Positions 8,087-16,489 are shown, counted from the first letter of the stretch. The stretch is DNA of 42,458 nucleotides from Bacteroidota bacterium (GCA_004293915.1 RDZG01000093.1:1-42458), one strand, 5' to 3'. The notes: generated by a model not told the origin, from the letters alone. Translations and numbers: made by a program.

Positions 8087-10012
8087 ATGTTAGCCATAAC
8101 CAATTTATCTTATTTATTAGGTGCTCGTGCACTTTACGAAAACGCCAATTTGCATATCAAACCCAAAGATAAAATTGGGTTGATTGGGCAAAATGGAACT
8201 GGAAAATCCACACTTTTGCGATTGATTGTGGGTGAGTACAAACCTGATGTGGGTTCGATTTCTAAAAGCTCGGATTGCACAATTGGATTTTTAAATCAAG
8301 ATTTATTGAGCTATCAAAGCGAAGATAGCATTAGAGATGTGGCTATGCAAGCCTTTGAACGTCAGCTATTTCTGCAAAAAGAAATTGATAAAGTATTGCA
8401 TTTGATGGAAACCAACTATGAGGACAAACTCATTGATAAGTTGGCAATTTTGCAAGAAGAATTTGGTATGCTTGATGGCTATACCATAGAAGCCAAAACC
8501 GAAGAAATTTTAGAAGGATTAGGTTTTTCTACAGCCGATTTGAAAAAACCACTCAAACAATTTTCGGGTGGATGGCGTATGCGAGTGATGTTGGCAAAAA
8601 TATTATTACAAGAGCCTTCGCTTTTGCTTTTAGATGAGCCAACCAATCACTTGGATTTACCTTCGATTGAGTGGGTCGAAAATTATTTAACAAACTACGA
8701 AGGTGCGGTGGTTATTGTATCGCATGATAGGCAGTTTTTAAATAATTGTGTTACAAGCATTGCCGAAATTTCGGGTGGCAGAATCACGCAATATGCTGGA
8801 AATTATGAGTTTTATGTAGAAGAAAAAGCACTTCGTCAAGAAATTCAACAAGGTGCATACGAAAATCAACAGGCACAAATTCGCCAAACGGAGCGATTTA
8901 TAGAACGATTTAAAGCCAAAGCTTCGAAAGCAAATCAGGTGCAATCACGTGTGAAAGCACTGAATAGATTAGATAAAGTGGATGCTGTGGTAGATGAAAA
9001 TGCTCGTGTTTTTTTTAAGTTTAATTTTGGACAACAACCTGGAAGAATAATTTTAAATCTCGAAAACATCTCAAAATCGTATGGCGATTTGCAGATTTTA
9101 AAAAATACTACGGCAAAAATCGAACGTGGCGACAAAATTGCTCTAATTGGTGCCAACGGAAAAGGGAAATCGACTTTGCTTCGAATCATTAGTGGCACAG
9201 AGCCAATTGAAGGTTTAAGAGAAGAAGGATATAATGTAATAAAATCGTTTTTTGCTCAGCATCAGCTTGAAAGTTTAAAGCTTGATAATGAGATACTTCA
9301 AGAATTAAAAGAAGCTGGCAGTGCAAAATTAGAAGTTGAACTTCGTACCATTTTGGGTTGCTTTTTGTTTGCTGGAGAAGAGGTTTTTAAGAAAATAAAA
9401 GTACTCTCGGGTGGCGAAAAATCGCGTGTGGCTTTGGCTAAAACATTGATTTCGGAAGCTAATTTTTTACTTTTAGATGAGCCAACAAATCACTTAGATA
9501 TTATGTCGGTCAATATTTTGATTCAAGCTTTGCAACAGTACGAAGGTTCTTTTGTGGTTGTATCGCATGATAGAGATTTTGTGGCAAATGTGGCTACCAA
9601 AATTTGGTATATCGAAGATCACGAAATCAAAGAATATCCTGGTCCGTATGACGAATATTTGTTTTGGCGAGAAAACGTAAAAACAAATGCAGCAGCAACT
9701 CCATCAACTCCAAAAAAAATAGTTGAAAGCAAACCAAAACCACAAAATTTGGATGAAAATGCTAAAAAAGAGTTGGATAAAAAACTAAAAACGGCTAATC
9801 AAAAATTACAACATATCGAAAATGAAATTGCTGAAATTGAATCAAAAATCAAAAGTTTTGAAATCGAATTAGCAAAACCTGAAACCTATTCTGATGCTGC
9901 AAAAATGGCTTCAGTAAATGCAGAATATAGCAAAAACAAAAAACTACTTACCGAAAAGCAATACGAATGGGATATTTTGGCTGAAGAAATCGGAAGTTTA
10001 GAAAAAGTGTAA
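8087..10012 (+). CDS. ABC-F family ATP-binding protein (Uup/YdiF-like)
   Basis: A 641-residue protein with two ABC domains and no membrane segments. Domain 1 has Walker A GQNGTGKST (residues 34-42), signature FSGGWRMR and Walker B LLLLDEPTNHLD. Domain 2 has Walker A GANGKGKST, signature LSGGEKSR and Walker B LLLDEPTNHLD. Between them is the charged ABC-F linker (FIERFKAKASKANQVQSR), which contacts the ribosomal tRNA site in characterised members. The C-terminal 90 residues form a Lys/Glu-rich coiled coil as in Uup. ABC-F proteins act on ribosomes (translation factors or antibiotic protection) or, for Uup, are linked to DNA and ribosome maintenance; I cannot choose among them. Convergent with the DUF58 gene, 7 bp between the stops. 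Confidence 0.93.
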   Translation: MLAITNLSYLLGARALYENANLHIKPKDKIGLIGQNGTGKSTLLRLIVGEYKPDVGSISKSSDCTIGFLNQDLLSYQSEDSIRDVAMQAFERQLFLQKEIDKVLHLMETNYEDKLIDKLAILQEEFGMLDGYTIEAKTEEILEGLGFSTADLKKPLKQFSGGWRMRVMLAKILLQEPSLLLLDEPTNHLDLPSIEWVENYLTNYEGAVVIVSHDRQFLNNCVTSIAEISGGRITQYAGNYEFYVEEKALRQEIQQGAYENQQAQIRQTERFIERFKAKASKANQVQSRVKALNRLDKVDAVVDENARVFFKFNFGQQPGRIILNLENISKSYGDLQILKNTTAKIERGDKIALIGANGKGKSTLLRIISGTEPIEGLREEGYNVIKSFFAQHQLESLKLDNEILQELKEAGSAKLEVELRTILGCFLFAGEEVFKKIKVLSGGEKSRVALAKTLISEANFLLLDEPTNHLDIMSVNILIQALQQYEGSFVVVSHDRDFVANVATKIWYIEDHEIKEYPGPYDEYLFWRENVKTNAAATPSTPKKIVESKPKPQNLDENAKKELDKKLKTANQKLQHIENEIAEIESKIKSFEIELAKPETYSDAAKMASVNAEYSKNKKLLTEKQYEWDILAEEIGSLEKV

Positions 10013-10019
10013 TGGCTAC

Positions 10020-10901
10020 TTATTTCAAATTCCGAACTTGAAATAATTTTATAAGTTTGTTTACATAATCTTCGTTGTTGAAAATTTGCAAATAACTTGC
10101 ATTTGATTTTTTGCAAACCGTTTCGAGCATTGATTTGTTTTCTTCAAACTTGTTTGTGATTCCATTTCTAAAGTCTGACGATGAGGTATTTATCCAAACC
10201 GTACGTTTACTCTCTTTATCAAAAATAGGAATTATTCCCAATCTTGGCAACTTTGCTTCTCTCCTATCCGACAAATGAATAACCACTAAATCGTGTTTAT
10301 TTGCCAATGCTTGAAAGTTTTTTTGGTAGTTTTCGTCAATAAAATCCGAAATCACAATAATCACACTTCTGCGTTTGATGGCGTTGAGTAAATAAGCCAT
10401 GGCTTTGTTCAAATCTGTTTTGAGCGATTGAGGTACCAATTTATATACAATCGAAATCAATTCGTATGCAAATTTGAGTCCTTTTCCGGGTTTTATATAT
10501 TTTTCTTTTCTATCTGTAAAACAAAATACACCCACATTGTTTTGCTCACGCAATGCCGAAAGTGCCAATACACCCAAAATTTCTTTTGCACGATCAATTT
10601 TTTTAAGTCCCTCTCTACCAATGTCTTGCGAAGCACTGATGTCTAACAAAAAATAAACGGTTTGTTCTTTTTCTTCTTTAAAAGTTTTGATAAATGTGCC
10701 ATGTCCTTTTGCAGTAACGTTCCAATCTATTGTTCGCACATCATCGCCATATTGATACTCTCGCACATCATCAAATTCGATACCAGAGCCTTTGAAAACA
10801 GATTGAAAATCTCCGTGCATTTGCTGGTTTACAGCCTTACGGATGCGTATTTCGTAGCTACGTAGTTTCTTTAAAAGTGCTTTTAAATTCAAGTCCGACA
10901 T
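10020..10901 (-). CDS. DUF58 domain-containing protein
   Basis: A 293-residue cytoplasmic protein with the DUF58 signature GSGIEFDDVREYQYGDDVRTIDW (read in two parts: GSGIEFDDVREY at about residues 38-49, then GDDVRTIDWNVTAKG). A von Willebrand A-like core follows (YFLLDISASQDIG, with a partial MIDAS-like D-x-S-x-S). DUF58 proteins usually sit beside a MoxR AAA ATPase and are thought to work with it in assembly or maturation of other proteins. No MoxR gene is adjacent here, although a related AAA ATPase lies at 32127. The gene is probably monocistronic, being flanked by the convergent ABC-F gene and a divergent reductase gene. Confidence 0.88.
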   Translation of the reverse strand: MSDLNLKALLKKLRSYEIRIRKAVNQQMHGDFQSVFKGSGIEFDDVREYQYGDDVRTIDWNVTAKGHGTFIKTFKEEKEQTVYFLLDISASQDIGREGLKKIDRAKEILGVLALSALREQNNVGVFCFTDRKEKYIKPGKGLKFAYELISIVYKLVPQSLKTDLNKAMAYLLNAIKRRSVIIVISDFIDENYQKNFQALANKHDLVVIHLSDRREAKLPRLGIIPIFDKESKRTVWINTSSSDFRNGITNKFEENKSMLETVCKKSNASYLQIFNNEDYVNKLIKLFQVRNLK

Positions 10902-10923
10902 ATTCTATCTTATATTTTCGACA

Positions 10924-10931
10924 CAAAAATA
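10924..10931 (-). promoter_or_regulatory. -7 promoter element for the DUF58 gene
   Basis: On the minus strand this reads TATTTTTG, a match to TAnnTTTG, 22 bp upstream of the ATG at 10901. No convincing -33 TTG is present at the expected distance. Confidence 0.4.
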
Positions 10932-10991
10932 ATATATTGAACCAAATTATATATCTTAAAGTTGTAATCAAAAAAAATCACACATTTTATT

Positions 10992-11519
10992 ATGTCAATT
11001 CTTATCATTTCTGGCACGAATCGTGCAAATAGTGTATCTCAAAAAATCGCAAAGCTTTACCAATCTAAATTAAAAACACTAAATACAGATAGCGAGATTT
11101 TAAATTTATCCAACCTTCCAAAAGACTTTATTTTTTCGGCATTATACGAAAATGGAGGCAAACATCCCGAGTTTAATCCATTAAGAGAAAAAGTAATGAA
11201 ATACCAAAAATTTGTATTTATAGTTGCCGAATATAATGGTTCGTTTCCAGGTGTATTAAAAGCATTTATTGATGGTTTAAAATACCCAGATAGCTTCAAA
11301 AGCAAAAAAGCAGCTTTGGTTGGACTATCGTCTGGAGTGCAAGGTGGAGCCTTGGCATTGAGCCATTTAACAGATATTTTGAGTTACTTAGGCACCAATG
11401 TTTTGGGAGAAAGAGTAAAAATTTATCGTATAGAAGAAAATTTCAAAAACGATGAATTAATAAACAAAACCTTTGATCAACTTTTAGATGCTCAAGTAAA
11501 AAACTTTGTTGAGTTTTAG
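10992..11519 (+). CDS. NADPH-dependent FMN reductase family protein
   Basis: A 175-residue flavodoxin-like protein. It opens with the FMN phosphate loop ISGTNRANSVSQKIA (residues 5-19). It has AEYNGSFPGVLKAFIDGL (about residues 78-95), a variant of the PEYNxSxPxxLKNxID motif of this family, then LVGLSSGVQGG near 110, the third cofactor loop. Members reduce quinones, azo compounds or iron-flavin substrates with NAD(P)H. The substrate cannot be read from sequence. The upstream gap with the DUF58 gene (90 bp) must hold both divergent promoters; I see no clean plus-strand -7 element. Confidence 0.88.
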   Translation: MSILIISGTNRANSVSQKIAKLYQSKLKTLNTDSEILNLSNLPKDFIFSALYENGGKHPEFNPLREKVMKYQKFVFIVAEYNGSFPGVLKAFIDGLKYPDSFKSKKAALVGLSSGVQGGALALSHLTDILSYLGTNVLGERVKIYRIEENFKNDELINKTFDQLLDAQVKNFVEF

Positions 11520-11553
11520 TAATATTTATAGCATATATTTTATAATTTTTTTA

Positions 11554-11598
11554 GCCACAAATGCGCTAATTTTTAGTTTTATTTCGTGCATTCGTGGC
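11554..11598. repeat. REP-like imperfect inverted repeat
   Basis: The left arm (gccacaaatgcgctaatt) and right arm (atttcgtgcattcgtggc) are imperfect reverse complements. The spacing and arm sequence resemble a short palindromic repeat that I recall as frequent in intergenic regions of many Bacteroidota. It lies 32 bp after the reductase stop and could also act as a terminator. Confidence 0.55.
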
Positions 11599-11705
11599 AA
11601 ATAATCAGTTAGGATTATTTTCAATACATTTATTCTCAAAATATAACCAAAAAAACTTTAGGTTAAACTTCTCGTATTCAATTGTATATTAAATTACAGA
11701 TTGAT

Positions 11706-12998
11706 ATGGCAATAGTTTTTCAATTATTATTTGTGGTTTTGCTAGGCATGGCAAGTTTTTTTGCTTACAAAAGTTTTAGTCGAATTCGCAAAAACATTTT
11801 GTTGGGCAAAGATGAAAAACGAGAAGGAAGTCTCAAAAACATGGTTTTGATGGCTTTGGGACAGAAAAAAATGTTTGACAAACCCATTCCTGCACTCTTA
11901 CACTTAGCCATATATGTTGGTTTTTTGGTTGTCAATCTCGAAATGATTGAAATCGTAATAGATGGAATTTTCGGTACACATCGTGTGTTTTTTGGCTTTT
12001 TAGGTTCGGCATATCCTGTTTTTATTTCGATTTTTGAATTATTTGCAGCTGCTGTAATTTTATCATGTATTGCCTTTTTTGCTCGTAGGCATTTTATGAA
12101 TATCAACAGATTTAAAAGTGCTGATTTAGAAGGTTTTGCACGCAAAGATGCAGACACAATTTTATACATCGAAGTCGTTTTGATGTGTGCATTTTTAAGT
12201 ATGAATGCAGCCGATTTGAATTTGCAAAAACTCGCCTCTGCACATTATCCAACAACAGGCAACTTTTTGATTTCCAATCAATTAACTTTTATTTTTGCTG
12301 GTTTTTCAGAAAGTACATTGATTGCAATTGAGCGATTGAGTTGGTGGTTGCACATTATTGGTGTGATGTTGTTTTTAAACTATTTGCCTTATTCCAAACA
12401 TTTGCACATTATGTTGGCATTTCCGAATACCTATTTTGCAAACCAAGAAGTGTATGGAAAAATGAAAAATATGCCCGAAATTACGAAAGAAGTAAAATCT
12501 ATGCTTTCTATACCGCTATCAGATGCTGAAAACCAGGCAGTTGCTGGTAAATTTGGAGCAAAAGATATTAATGATTTGTCGTGGAAAAATCTGCTCGATG
12601 CCTACACCTGCACAGAATGTGGACGTTGCACAAGTGCCTGCCCTGCAAATATCACGGGCAAAATACTTTCGCCACGAAAAATCATGATGGCAACCAGAGA
12701 CAGAATGGAAGATGTGGCAAAAAACAACTATAAATTAGAAGACGGCAAATCTTTACTAAACGATTATATTTCGCACGAAGCACTTTTGGCTTGCACATCG
12801 TGCAATGCCTGTGCCGATGCATGTCCTGTAAACATCAATCCGTTAGAAATTATTACACAACTAAAGCGTTTTAAAATAATGGAAGAATCTGCCGCTCCAC
12901 AAAGCTGGAATATGGTATTTTCAAACCTTGAAACTAGCTTTGCCCCTTGGAAATTTTCTGCTTCTGATAGATTTAATTGGGCTAAAGATCAAGGGTAA
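11706..12998 (+). CDS. Membrane-anchored (Fe-S)-binding protein with two 4Fe-4S clusters
   Basis: I chose the ATG at 11706 (MAIVFQLLF) because it opens directly into the first membrane helix; the frame extends back to a TTG at 11682. About five hydrophobic helices fill residues 1-260, with conserved-looking His in the fifth (RLSWWLHIIGVMLF). This is followed by two ferredoxin-type motifs: CTECGRCTSACP (about residues 301-312) and CTSCNACADACP (about 363-374). The layout matches heterodisulfide-reductase/glycolate-oxidase-like membrane electron carriers common in Bacteroidota (430 residues is normal). In relatives I recall the next gene encodes a CCG-domain Fe-S partner; here that partner is absent and the gene's 3' end is repeated twice downstream (see 13638 and 17653). 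Confidence 0.88.
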   Translation: MAIVFQLLFVVLLGMASFFAYKSFSRIRKNILLGKDEKREGSLKNMVLMALGQKKMFDKPIPALLHLAIYVGFLVVNLEMIEIVIDGIFGTHRVFFGFLGSAYPVFISIFELFAAAVILSCIAFFARRHFMNINRFKSADLEGFARKDADTILYIEVVLMCAFLSMNAADLNLQKLASAHYPTTGNFLISNQLTFIFAGFSESTLIAIERLSWWLHIIGVMLFLNYLPYSKHLHIMLAFPNTYFANQEVYGKMKNMPEITKEVKSMLSIPLSDAENQAVAGKFGAKDINDLSWKNLLDAYTCTECGRCTSACPANITGKILSPRKIMMATRDRMEDVAKNNYKLEDGKSLLNDYISHEALLACTSCNACADACPVNINPLEIITQLKRFKIMEESAAPQSWNMVFSNLETSFAPWKFSASDRFNWAKDQG

Positions 12999-13013
12999 AT
13001 TGAGGTTTTTTAG

Positions 13014-13046
13014 ATAAAAAAATAGCGTTTATATCGCTTTTTACAA
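13014..13046 (+). terminator. Possible weak terminator after the 4Fe-4S gene
   Basis: A-tract, AGCG, 7-nt loop, CGCT, T-tract. The stem is only 4-5 GC-containing pairs extended by A/T pairing, ending in CTTTTT. It is duplicated with the flanking repeat at about 13769-13801. The stem is short, so termination is only a possibility. Confidence 0.35.
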
Positions 13047-13056
13047 ATAAAAAACT

Positions 13057-13064
13057 TATTTTTG
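13057..13064 (+). promoter_or_regulatory. -7 promoter element of the toxin-antitoxin pair
   Basis: TATTTTTG matches TAnnTTTG, 21 bp before the METIV start codon at 13086. No clear -33 TTG. The predicted transcript start (about 13071) is compatible with either ATG. Confidence 0.45.
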
Positions 13065-13085
13065 GTATAAAATAATATGTTAAAA

Positions 13086-13295
13086 ATGGAAACTATTGTA
13101 ATAGAAGCAAAAACAAAAAAACAAGCGTCTTTATTCAAAGCCATGTCTGATGCTCTTGGTACAAAATATAGAAACTTTGATGATGTAGAAAAAATGGAAG
13201 ATACATCACTTGGTAAACTTATGCAAAAAGTAGAAACTGGAGAAATTTTGGCTGAATCAGCGTTTGATGATTTTAAAAATAGCTTACTAAAGTAG
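13086..13295 (+). CDS. Antitoxin of a RelE/ParE-type toxin-antitoxin pair
   Basis: A 69-residue acidic protein from the ATG at 13086 (METIVIEAKTKKQ). An in-frame ATG at 13077 is also possible, but the duplicated copy has AGG at that position while keeping METIV. The N-terminal beta strand (TIVIEAKT) followed by helices (KKQASLFKAMSDALG) fits small Phd/DUF2683-like antitoxins in Bacteroidota. Its TAG stop overlaps the toxin GTG start (TAGTG), so translation is coupled. It should bind and neutralise the toxin and repress the shared promoter at 13057. A degraded second copy of this gene lies at 13841-14252. Confidence 0.8.
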   Translation: METIVIEAKTKKQASLFKAMSDALGTKYRNFDDVEKMEDTSLGKLMQKVETGEILAESAFDDFKNSLLK

Positions 13296-13555
13296 TGATA
13301 GTACAAGCTGATAAAAGTTTTAGTAAAATGGCAAAAAAACTTTCTCACGATGCTCGAAAGGATATTTATTTTTTAATAGAAAAGATGCAGTATCAAGAAG
13401 ACTTGAGTAACTTAGATGTTAAAAAAATGGCTGGTTTTACTAATTTTTATCGTATAAGAATGGGTAAGTACCGCATTGGATTTCGTTTTGAAAACAACAT
13501 TATAACCCTTATTGCCGTTGCCAAAAGAGATGAAATTTATAAAATTTTCCCATAA
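13295..13555 (+). CDS. RelE/ParE superfamily toxin
   Basis: An 86-residue basic protein with a GTG start that overlaps the antitoxin stop. The C-terminal half has the classic RelE/ParE layout: KKMAGFTNFYRIRMGKYRIG, FRFENN, then LIAVAKRDEIYKIFP. The Arg-Ile-x-x-G-x-Tyr-Arg-Ile strand and the final Lys-Arg-Asp-x-Ile-Tyr segment are typical of ribosome-dependent mRNA interferases, though I cannot exclude a gyrase-type ParE. All core secondary structure appears intact, so it is probably functional. It is the first cargo after the 4Fe-4S gene in the repeat-bounded island. Confidence 0.85.
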   Translation: MIVQADKSFSKMAKKLSHDARKDIYFLIEKMQYQEDLSNLDVKKMAGFTNFYRIRMGKYRIGFRFENNIITLIAVAKRDEIYKIFP

Positions 13556-13637
13556 ATAAGCTACACAATTTTTTGCCTACTTTTTAAATTGCATTTCAAA
13601 CTTTATTCGGTAATGATTTTGTGTTCTTGCTATTCAA

Positions 13638-13865
13638 AAGAATCTGCCGCTCCACCAAGCTGGAATATGGTATTTTCAAACCTTGAAACTAGCATTGCCC
13701 CTTGGAAATTTTCTGCTTCCGATAGATTTAATTGGGCTAAAGAACAAGGGTAAATTGGGGTTTTTTGGATAAAAAAATAGCGTTTATATCGCTTTTTACA
13801 AATAAAAAACTTATTTTTGGTATAAAATAATAGGTTAAAAATGGAAACTATTGTAATAGAAGCAA
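13638..13865 (+). repeat. Direct repeat copy 2: displaced 3' end of the 4Fe-4S gene plus antitoxin start
   Basis: Gapless 228-bp match to 12883-13110. It carries codons for the last 37 or so residues of the 4Fe-4S protein (ending WAKEQG rather than WAKDQG), its stop, the AT hairpin, the TATTTTTG element and the first antitoxin codons, with ATG at the 13077-equivalent position changed to AGG. Upstream sequence (13556-13637) shows no gene. Confidence 0.92.
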
Positions 13866-13870
13866 TATCA

Positions 13871-14059
13871 TTAGGGTAAAGCTTTGAAAGTTGCTTCGTA
13901 TTTCTTGAAATCTTCTTTTACCATTTGGATAAAAGATTCATCATTGTTTGAAAACATTGTTTTTTGCAATTCTTTTTCAACGATTTTTTTATCCCCTATA
14001 CTTAATGTATTCACAATTTCTACGACTTCGGCTACAGTATATTGTTGTTTTAATTCCAT
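13871..14059 (-). CDS. Small hypothetical protein, possibly antitoxin-like
   Basis: A 62-residue protein starting MELKQQYTVAEVVEIVNTL, predicted mostly helical and charged, ending KKYEATFKALP. I do not recognise the family; size, charge and location inside a broken antitoxin copy suggest an addiction or regulatory protein but do not prove it. A promoter-like CAAAATTA (TAATTTTG on the minus strand) lies 28 bp upstream at 14087-14094, which supports real expression. It has no partner on its strand. Confidence 0.5.
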   Translation of the reverse strand: MELKQQYTVAEVVEIVNTLSIGDKKIVEKELQKTMFSNNDESFIQMVKEDFKKYEATFKALP

Positions 14060-14086
14060 GAGTTAGCTTATTTTATTAACAACTTA

Positions 14087-14094
14087 CAAAATTA
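14087..14094 (-). promoter_or_regulatory. -7 promoter element of the small gene at 13871-14059
   Basis: Reads TAATTTTG on the minus strand, matching TAnnTTTG, with a predicted leader of about 20 nt. No -33 TTG at the usual distance. Confidence 0.4.
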
Positions 14095-14281
14095 TAAATA
14101 ATTATCCAATTTTTTGCGGTGGTTTAATTTATGGTTGTTGATTTTGTGGCAAGATGGTGAGATATAACTTATGCAAAAAAGTAGAAACTGGAGAAATTTT
14201 GTATGAATCAGTGTTTGAAGATTTTAAAAATAGCTTACTAAAGTAGTGATAGATTTCAATTCTAAAATAAAACCAGAAAAT

Positions 14282-14893
14282 TTAGATTTGTGTTTTATTT
14301 GTTATAATTAATTCGCCTTCAAATAAAATTTCTTCCAAATAATTTTCTGTTTTTTTTGATTTCCAGTACATATTAGATTGTTTTACTATTTCATCAAAAC
14401 TAACAGCATTAATACTACAACTACCGAAATTGCTATCAAAAAAATTAAGTTTTCCTTTTATTGTTTCAAATTCGTAGAGCACTAAATTATAAGAACCTTT
14501 TGATTGAAAAAAAGTAATCCATTCATTTGGATTCTTTGTTAAATAAAAACATTTTAACCTTGAACATAAATCACGATTTATTTCTATTCTTGTTTTTTCA
14601 TAAAAAAATTCAACTGCTGTTTTTCTCCAAATATTACCAGAGTCAGATTTTTCAATGTTATTTTCAATTAACAATTCTTTAAAATAATTGTGTAAATCAA
14701 TACTGAAAACTCCCTCTTTAAAGTTTTCACACCCTTTTGCTAAACAAGCATTATTTGCTTCATTGAAATATTCAATTAATTTCTTAATGTTTATTTCGTT
14801 TGAAACGTTAATTTTATTACCACATATTAATGTGTCATTGATTGCTAAATTAATTTTATCTTCCCTATCAATGTGAAAATATTTTTCAATCAT
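14282..14893 (-). CDS. Hypothetical protein, second gene of a T9SS cargo operon
   Basis: A 203-residue protein without signal peptide or membrane segment. The C-terminal half (CSRLKCFYLTKNPNEW, VLYEFETIKG, NMYWKSKKTENYLEEILFEG) vaguely resembles DUF2441-type proteins with an ADP-ribosyltransferase-like layout (Ser-Arg, later Tyr-Trp, then Glu-Ile-Leu near the end). This is a weak impression from memory. It starts 12 bp after the stop of the secreted 491-residue protein and is likely co-transcribed. It is very AT-rich, like the neighbouring island genes. A cytoplasmic partner or an immunity-like protein for the upstream product is possible but unsupported. Confidence 0.55.
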   Translation of the reverse strand: MIEKYFHIDREDKINLAINDTLICGNKINVSNEINIKKLIEYFNEANNACLAKGCENFKEGVFSIDLHNYFKELLIENNIEKSDSGNIWRKTAVEFFYEKTRIEINRDLCSRLKCFYLTKNPNEWITFFQSKGSYNLVLYEFETIKGKLNFFDSNFGSCSINAVSFDEIVKQSNMYWKSKKTENYLEEILFEGELIITNKTQI

Positions 14894-14905
14894 TTTTAAA
14901 TTAAT

Positions 14906-16381
14906 TTACTCCACCATCATTTTTACATTTTGTTTATCAGCTCTAAAAAAATACATACCACTAGCTAAATTCAACTCCATTTGTGTTTCTTTAGCATTTA
15001 AAATTCCTGTTTTTATTACTACTCCAAAAATATTTGTTATGCTATATTCTACTGGAAACACTGCCGATTGAACTATAAAACTACTATTGTTTGGATTGGG
15101 AGAAATAGAGAACTCAACTTTTGAAGAAATTTGCTCTGCCGATGCTGTTGGCAAACCCAATTTACCACCTATATCCCAAATATACATCACTTCATCTATT
15201 CTGCTGCCCGAAGTTGTGGTACAAAAAAAGCTGGTTATCGTATTGTTTTCATAATTTTGCAAATAGGTTTCTTTACTAAAAACCAATTTATTTGACTCAT
15301 TTATAAAAAAACCATTGTTGAACTTACTACCGTTGCCCCTTAATGTTAATCGCAACTTTGTATCTACAAACCCAGCACCATTATCTTGATATATTGTTGC
15401 ATAAGATCCTGATAAAACATTATTATTTGGACAAACTCTACTCTCTGTTATCTCAAAATATAGTGATTTATTAAAGATTCCAAATTCATCATTACTTGAT
15501 GGAAGAGAATTGCCATACATTTCGTACTTAGCCCCATTATCTTTTAAAATTACTCTCCCATTATTTATGATAGAAATAAACTTTCCATCGTAGGATAGAC
15601 TTAAAATTTTACCTGACAACATAATAGGGTTACCATATTTTACATATTCTGACCCGTTCCATTTTAATATAAACACTTTGTCTACACCATTACTATAGCA
15701 CAAAGTATTTTTATCTCCCGAAGTAAAATAAGTTCCTGTATATGTTGCTATATCATCAGGATGTTTTGGAGTATAAAGCTTATAGCCATCAGCAGTAATT
15801 CTAACCATTATTTTTCCACTATATGAATTATTGAAATATTTTTTTTCGTCTTCTGTTGCAGTTCTGTAAACCCAAGCATTATCACTTCTGTAATACGCAC
15901 CCAATCCTGTTGTATTGATTCCTGGAGGGGATGTTGGATAACCATCATATTTTAAAAATGGCACAATATTGTTTCCTGATATGGTATATAATATTAAGTT
16001 TATTTCGTTACTTGCGTTTCTCCCTTCAGCCTTTAATACAGAAAAATCTTTGCTTTTATAGATGGAATTATCTGATACTAATTCAAAATCATGAAAAGTA
16101 TTTGTTTTTATGTAATTATTGCCATTAAAAGTAACCACTACATAACGTTCCATTTGCTTAAACTGCCCATCTGGTTGTTGCGCTGTGGCGGCACCAATAC
16201 CTATTAATAATGTGTTTTTATTACCCATAATATGCAAAGATTTTGCAGACTGGAATAACCCATTTTCTAACATGCTAAACGTTGTGTATGGAATATCACA
16301 ATTGGAGTTAATTCCACATTGTGCATTTAGGTTGAATGTAATTGAAGTGTAGATTGTCAATAATAGTATTAAATTTTTCAT
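14906..16381 (-). CDS. Secreted protein with T9SS type A sorting domain
   Basis: A 491-residue protein with a signal peptide (MKNLILLLTIYTSITFNLNAQ). The central 350 residues contain repeated beta-strand patterns around phrases such as VVTFNGNNYIK, FILKWNGSEYVKYGN and YQDNGAGFV, which look like a beta-propeller or WD-like surface domain; I do not recognise a named family. The last 75 residues (SISPNPNNSSFIVQS, then ELNLASGMYFFRADKQ) form a type A sorting domain for T9SS export. It leads a two-gene operon with the 203-residue gene. It lies inside the repeat-bounded island, so it is probably accessory cargo. Confidence 0.8.
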   Translation of the reverse strand: MKNLILLLTIYTSITFNLNAQCGINSNCDIPYTTFSMLENGLFQSAKSLHIMGNKNTLLIGIGAATAQQPDGQFKQMERYVVVTFNGNNYIKTNTFHDFELVSDNSIYKSKDFSVLKAEGRNASNEINLILYTISGNNIVPFLKYDGYPTSPPGINTTGLGAYYRSDNAWVYRTATEDEKKYFNNSYSGKIMVRITADGYKLYTPKHPDDIATYTGTYFTSGDKNTLCYSNGVDKVFILKWNGSEYVKYGNPIMLSGKILSLSYDGKFISIINNGRVILKDNGAKYEMYGNSLPSSNDEFGIFNKSLYFEITESRVCPNNNVLSGSYATIYQDNGAGFVDTKLRLTLRGNGSKFNNGFFINESNKLVFSKETYLQNYENNTITSFFCTTTSGSRIDEVMYIWDIGGKLGLPTASAEQISSKVEFSISPNPNNSSFIVQSAVFPVEYSITNIFGVVIKTGILNAKETQMELNLASGMYFFRADKQNVKMMVE

Positions 16382-16489
16382 ATTTTTTTAATTTCTTACA
16401 AAATTCTACTTTTATTTTTCAAATAAAGATAAAATAATATGCCTTAATAGATTTTTTTGTTTCCCTTTGAGTTACTTAAATTTAAAACC

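Larger units (their letters stand above)
12828..13110 (+). repeat. Direct repeat copy 1: 3' end of the 4Fe-4S gene and its downstream region
   Basis: This is the intact source of two downstream partial copies. Bases 12883-13110 match 13638-13865 over 228 bp without gaps (about 8 mismatches by eye). Bases 12828-13008 match 17653-17833 over 181 bp without gaps (about 5 mismatches). The repeat includes the last third of the gene's cluster domain, the stop, a short AT-rich hairpin (13014-13046) and the antitoxin promoter and first codons. Confidence 0.92.
13838..14252 (+). pseudogene. Disrupted second copy of the antitoxin gene
   Basis: The 5' end (METIVIEA) is present at about 13842-13865 and the 3' end (from MQKVETGEI to LLK-stop) at 14166-14252. 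The roughly 108 bp between them in the intact gene is replaced by about 300 bp containing a small minus-strand gene. The 3' part also has one extra A in its poly-A run (caaaaaagtag against caaaaagtag), giving a frameshift. No toxin copy follows. This shows that the toxin-antitoxin locus was once duplicated together with the 4Fe-4S gene end. Confidence 0.85.
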
